From NCBI GenBank assembly GCA_965657645.1, contig CBFHOS010000001.1:252623-316622 (forward strand): a stretch of 64,000 nt of DNA. The letters are read 5' to 3'. The notes beneath the pieces were generated by a model. That model worked only from the letters and a program-made list of their open reading frames with translations, made no database searches and was not told the DNA's origin. Within the stretch, counting starts at the first letter, position 1; every line of letters starts with the position of its first letter. Positions 60,521 through 64,000 of this stretch are shown piece by piece. This DNA comes from CBFHOS01 sp965657645 (GTDB lineage: Bacteria > Pseudomonadota > Alphaproteobacteria > Puniceispirillales > Puniceispirillaceae). The translations under genes and the position numbers were made by a program.

Positions 60521-61294
60521 CTAGCCGTTCACCTCTAGTCGGTCGCCGGGTTTGACGATTCCGCCTTTGGTGACAATTGCGAACACACCAAGGTCGGAAT
60601 GGCCGAGGGTCTCGCGCATCGTTCTTAAGTAATCTGGTCCGCGTTTGGCGGTGGTGGGATCAACATTGATCGCACCGCATCGCCCAACAGGTTCGACGAC
60701 GCGCAATTGGGCACTGCCCAGAGTGACAATCTTATCCAGCAAGAGCGTTTCTTCCTCATAAGCGGCGCTGGTTTCAAAAATCATATTGAGCCGGAACCGC
60801 CGCGCATCCGAATTGGTGCCTGTCATCTTGGCAAATGCGTCAAGCGAGGCACTGCCGCCAAGACTGATTAATGGCTGGCTTTGATCGGTATAGGCACCCT
60901 CACCACAGCGCATGAATTGAAGCTCGCCAGGGGCTTCATCCCCCATAAATTCAGTAAAGAACGCGGTAATCCGGCGCATTGCGGCTTGGCCTTCATCGCT
61001 GTCCGGTGCGCCAATATCGGCCTCTAGCACCATCTTGCCATGATGATTAAAGCGGATCTGGTCCCCTTCAAGGGCGCAATCCAGCTCGGCTAGCCGCTCA
61101 TGTTTCAGCAGTTGCAGGAAGAACGCTTTTTTCAACCAAGCGCCGGGCGGTGTTTCACGGTGTTTTGCGTGACCATTGCCCACAGCAAAAAGCCGGTCGC
61201 CGGGAAAATGTTTGGCAATTGTTAGGGATGCCTGATCAACTTTGCCACCCCCAATACCCTTGACCGGATAATGCCAGAGAGACTGTAGGATCAT
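60521..61294 (-). CDS. MOSC-domain protein
   Basis: A 257-residue protein with an N-terminal beta-barrel half (LWHYPVKGIGGGKVDQ) and a MOSC domain containing the conserved cysteine in VVEPVGRCGAINVDPTTAKRG, given here in part. The LGVFAIVTKGGIVKPGDRLEV tail is typical. MOSC proteins handle sulfur or molybdenum cofactor chemistry, for example reduction of N-hydroxylated compounds in the mARC group. Substrate cannot be told. Convergent with the DUF4167 gene. Confidence 0.87.
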   Translation of the reverse strand: MILQSLWHYPVKGIGGGKVDQASLTIAKHFPGDRLFAVGNGHAKHRETPPGAWLKKAFFLQLLKHERLAELDCALEGDQIRFNHHGKMVLEADIGAPDSDEGQAAMRRITAFFTEFMGDEAPGELQFMRCGEGAYTDQSQPLISLGGSASLDAFAKMTGTNSDARRFRLNMIFETSAAYEEETLLLDKIVTLGSAQLRVVEPVGRCGAINVDPTTAKRGPDYLRTMRETLGHSDLGVFAIVTKGGIVKPGDRLEVNG

Positions 61295-61354
61295 TGTGGC
61301 CTCCCGTAATGGGGCCTCATCATAAGGCCCCGATAATGTGGCCGTGCTCTTGGC

Positions 61355-62803
61355 CTATTGGGCGCTGGTTAGTAATTGTTGATTGGCTACATAGCGCAGG
61401 GTGCCATTGGCCAAAACCTCGGCCTCAACCATATCGACTTGCGCTAGGAATTGGTCGAGGGCTTCTTCCTCGATCTTCTCACCTGTTGGCAGGCTGACGG
61501 TTAGGGGGTTTACCTTGCGGTTATTAACCAGAATTTCATAATGCAAATGTGGCCCGGTCGAGCGGCCCGTGCTACCGACATAGCCAATAACTTGGCCCTG
61601 TTGCACATAAGTACCAGCGCGGATCCCGCTAGCAATGCGTGACATATGGGCATAGGCGGTATCATAGGTGGCATTGTGACGAATGCGAATATAACGCCCG
61701 TAACTGCCTTGCCATCCCGCCGCTTTGACGATACCGCTACCCGCCGCAATGATAGGTGTGCCGCGTGCGGCAGCAAAGTCTACGCCGCGGTGCATCGCGT
61801 TATATCCACTGACGGGGTGGCGGCGCATACCATATGAAGAGCTGAGGCGCGCACCAGAGATTGGTGTTCTCATCAATGTTCTGGCGGCTGAATTTCCATC
61901 TTGATCATACCAGCCGATTTTGTTCTCGCCATTGTCAAACCGGTAGAACCCCAATTTGCTGCCAGATAATAATAGGCCAGCATAATGTAAGGTCGTGCCG
62001 ACTTCATCGCCGGTGAGCATGTCGACTTTGCGCTCGTACAATAACTCGAACGCGTCGCCAGTGCGGATCTCGCGCTGGAAATCGACCGAAAAGCCCATAA
62101 CGCGCACATATTCATTTAAGGCGGTGTCCGGAACATCAGCTGATTCGGCCGCGCGGAAGATAGAATCGGTAATAACACCATGCGCAAAGGTCAAATAACG
62201 TTCCACAGGACGAACAGCGGTCATGCCAACCCAACCTGACTCGGGATGACGAAGCGCGTAAACATCGCGTCCAGCCTTTGAATTAAAGACAAAGCCATGC
62301 TCGCTGATGGTGAATATCTTGCCCACAGGCAGCGCCCGCAAGCGTGCTTTACCCTGAATCGCGGCAATCGATGCGGCAATGTCACGTTGCGGATAACCGG
62401 CACGGCGTAACAATTTGCTCAGGCTTTCACCGGATGCCAGCTTATATTGCGTTTCACCCTCAATCGTCAGGCCGGTAACATTAGTCACCATTTCCGCCAG
62501 AGTGACGGTCGATTTTGGCAAAACATTCTCAATATCAGGGCGCGCATGCGGCAATTCTATGTCAGTCGGTATGGCAGGATAGGCCAGCGCGATATCTGGA
62601 CGGCCACGAGGCACCGGTGTGTCGCCGTAAAAAACTGGCTCCAAAGCATCAAAGCTACTGTTATTTAATGCGTTATTACTGGTGCTTGCCGCCTGAATTG
62701 CACCGGCACTTGCACCAAAGACGATACCGGCAATGATAGTGTTGGTTACCAGCTTAACGGCAGAGAATTTGCCTAATAGATTGTTTTTAATCATTATTTT
62801 CAT
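61355..62803 (-). CDS. M23-family metallopeptidase
   Basis: A 482-residue exported zinc endopeptidase that cuts peptidoglycan crosslinks, or an inactive EnvC/NlpD-like activator. The signal peptide core is VTNTIIAGIVFGASAGAI near residue 22-39. An opioid growth factor receptor/LysM-like region covers the middle (GESLSKLLRRAGYPQRD near residue 124). The C-terminal LytM domain has MHRGVDFAAARGTPI, with the His and Asp zinc ligands, and TGPHLHYEILVNNRKVNP with HxH. All ligands are present, so it is probably active. Start is ATG 62803 or 62794. Confidence 0.9.
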   Translation of the reverse strand: MKIMIKNNLLGKFSAVKLVTNTIIAGIVFGASAGAIQAASTSNNALNNSSFDALEPVFYGDTPVPRGRPDIALAYPAIPTDIELPHARPDIENVLPKSTVTLAEMVTNVTGLTIEGETQYKLASGESLSKLLRRAGYPQRDIAASIAAIQGKARLRALPVGKIFTISEHGFVFNSKAGRDVYALRHPESGWVGMTAVRPVERYLTFAHGVITDSIFRAAESADVPDTALNEYVRVMGFSVDFQREIRTGDAFELLYERKVDMLTGDEVGTTLHYAGLLLSGSKLGFYRFDNGENKIGWYDQDGNSAARTLMRTPISGARLSSSYGMRRHPVSGYNAMHRGVDFAAARGTPIIAAGSGIVKAAGWQGSYGRYIRIRHNATYDTAYAHMSRIASGIRAGTYVQQGQVIGYVGSTGRSTGPHLHYEILVNNRKVNPLTVSLPTGEKIEEEALDQFLAQVDMVEAEVLANGTLRYVANQQLLTSAQ

Positions 62804-63338
62804 GGTTGTTATTCAACCTACCAATGCCCGACAGCTGCGTAACGCGATTCGAATGTGCCCCATAATTAGGCAAGCTACTGATTTAGTCAAAGAAAAAGCA
62901 GGTCAGAGCCCCAGAGACTCGCATATATAGAGGGTGATTCGGGTGTCTCTACTTATGCGTTTAATAGACGGATAAGCCGCGAGGCATGCCGGCATAGATA
63001 TGGGTGAATCACAGACATGTAACATAAGAACACATGTTATATAGCGGGTATTAAACAGCCGTGCCGCGGATGCCCGATTCTCTTTTGTCGGGCTAAACTG
63101 GGCATATTCTGCCGGTTTAGGCACTGATTTTGCGCGGATTTCGGGACCTAAAGGCCGAAAAACTGGCTGGCTTCCGCCATTCCTAAAATTAATTCAAACG
63201 AAGCGCCCTTTTCCCCTTCCCTTTTGGGGGCGGGTTCTGCTACATAATGGCAACGTAAACGACCAGCATAACTGGGGTCTGGAGCGCTTTTCAGAAGCGC
63301 ACAAATCTTGGGAAAAGTAATAAAAAACGGTCCTAGCG

Positions 63339-63364
63339 TAAAAAAAATGAAAAACATTCATTTT
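63339..63364 (+). promoter_or_regulatory. A/T-rich UP-element-like tract
   Basis: A stretch of A-runs just before the -35, including the dyad AAAATGAA-AAACA-TTCATTTT (63344-63364). It sits at the place of an UP element, which raises rRNA promoter strength through the alpha subunit. Confidence 0.55.
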
Positions 63365-63369
63365 AGGGG

Positions 63370-63398
63370 TGGACAGGTCACTAAGACCGGCATATAAC
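63370..63398 (+). promoter_or_regulatory. Likely rRNA operon promoter
   Basis: TGGACA (63370-63375), 17-base spacer, TATAAC (63393-63398): 5/6 matches in both hexamers at ideal spacing. Expected start near 63405, about 245 bases before mature 16S. Confidence 0.7.
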
Positions 63399-63462
63399 CC
63401 GCCTCCGTTGAGCCGTTCAGGCCAACGATACTGACGATCAGGGGCAACCCCGAAAGCCAGTC

Positions 63463-63474
63463 GCTGTTTGAAAA
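63463..63474 (+). promoter_or_regulatory. boxA-like antitermination site
   Basis: GCTGTTTGAAAA matches the boxA consensus GCTCTTTAACAA at 9 of 12 positions and lies in the leader about 60 bases past the predicted start. Confidence 0.4.
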
Positions 63475-63618
63475 AGTTGGAAGCATTTTGGAAGAGATTC
63501 GCGGGCGGCGGTACGTGACTAACGTGTCGTCCTTTGTGATATAAAAGTCAGCCTGTTGAATTTCATAAACGCTAATTTTGAACAAAATTAATGAACATGG
63601 ATTAAATAGGCGGGCTAT

Positions 63619-63643
63619 GTTCACGGAAGCAATTCCGTTGAAC
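63619..63643 (+). other. Leader hairpin at the 16S 5' flank
   Basis: A ten-pair stem with one bulged T: GTTCACGGAA, loop GCAA (a GNRA tetraloop), TTCCGTTGAAC. It ends 5 bases before mature 16S and could take part in processing of the precursor. Confidence 0.5.
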
Positions 63644-63648
63644 CAGTC

Positions 63649-64000
<352 letters not shown>

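Larger units (their letters stand above)
62804..63648. other. Gene-free region with the rRNA operon leader
   Basis: An 845-bp region without a credible gene; the short frames on the minus strand (63148-63357, 63358-63708) run into the rRNA and are rejected. From 62804 to 63300 I see only scattered small inverted repeats. The rRNA promoter, UP tract, boxA-like sequence and processing hairpin are listed separately. Confidence 0.7.

Noticed and set aside
62804..63330. tRNA or small RNA gene upstream of the rRNA operon
   Set aside because: I found no TTCGA arm with a matching acceptor stem, and no recognisable small RNA motif.

Overview
The window is a gene-dense piece of an alphaproteobacterial chromosome of intermediate GC. 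It holds about 58 protein genes and, at the right edge, the first ~350 bases of a 16S rRNA gene. The class comes from several signs: the 16S text (AGAGTTTGATC start, GGGGAATATTGGACAATGG block), a class I lysyl-tRNA synthetase, a DnaJ-like/cobS/cobT block, COX15-type heme A synthase, UbiG, and the alphaproteobacterial families DUF1178, DUF1289, DUF2849, DUF2889, DUF934 and DUF4167. Small intergenic gaps, many ATGA/TAATG overlaps, CO-dehydrogenase-like genes and a marine-style gene set would fit a SAR116-like bacterium (Puniceispirillum relatives). That placement is inference and would need the full 16S. I see no prophage, insertion sequence, CRISPR array or tRNA.

Layout. 1-3.7 kb: argD (cut at the left edge), argF, hslO and a lipoprotein. 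3.7-5.9 kb: trkH and folE on the minus strand. 6.1-10.6 kb: a molybdenum hydroxylase locus, with iron-sulfur and FAD subunits on minus and, divergently, an XdhC/CoxI maturation factor and a molybdopterin-binding/MocA-like cytidylyltransferase fusion on plus. No large catalytic subunit is present. 10.9-14.8 kb: a cysteine-less DJ-1-like protein with a long leader, DUF1289, a homocysteine methyltransferase and aspS; ctaA lies opposite. 16.2-21.0 kb: an assimilatory sulfur cluster (CysG-like, DUF2849, cysI, DUF934) followed by ferredoxin-NADP reductase. 21.2-23.3 kb: CIRCE-controlled groES-groEL with a strong terminator.

23.3-33.9 kb: a DinG-like helicase, lysK-pyrD, a ribbon-helix-helix protein, rpmB, then cobT, cobS and a DnaJ-domain gene divergent from bolA. 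33.9-42.1 kb: DUF2889, a CorC-type transporter, aroB and aroK on minus; divergently a 45-residue membrane peptide, a large exported protein, a XerD-type recombinase and accA. 42.1-52.2 kb: nitrilase, grxC, comF, an NDUFAF5-like methyltransferase, mutT-argJ-ppiC, secA, DUF1178 and ubiG. 52.3-60.5 kb: lysC, rodZ-like, ispG-hisS, prfA-prmC and DUF4167. 60.5-62.8 kb: a MOSC protein and an M23 peptidase. 62.8-64 kb: the rRNA leader, with a good sigma-70 promoter, an A/T-rich UP-like tract, a boxA-like site and a hairpin, then 16S.

The most distinctive thing not explained by gene content is a recurrent class of short tandem duplications (units of 6-22 bp, 2-7 copies) at more than a dozen unrelated places. 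They sit at gene 3' ends, in linkers and just past stop codons. Units inside genes are multiples of three; two of those outside are not. One has expanded the glycine-rich dinucleotide-binding loop of the CysG-like protein, and another has copied the last 22 bases of ubiG downstream. I found no clear evidence of a wholly new multi-gene system.
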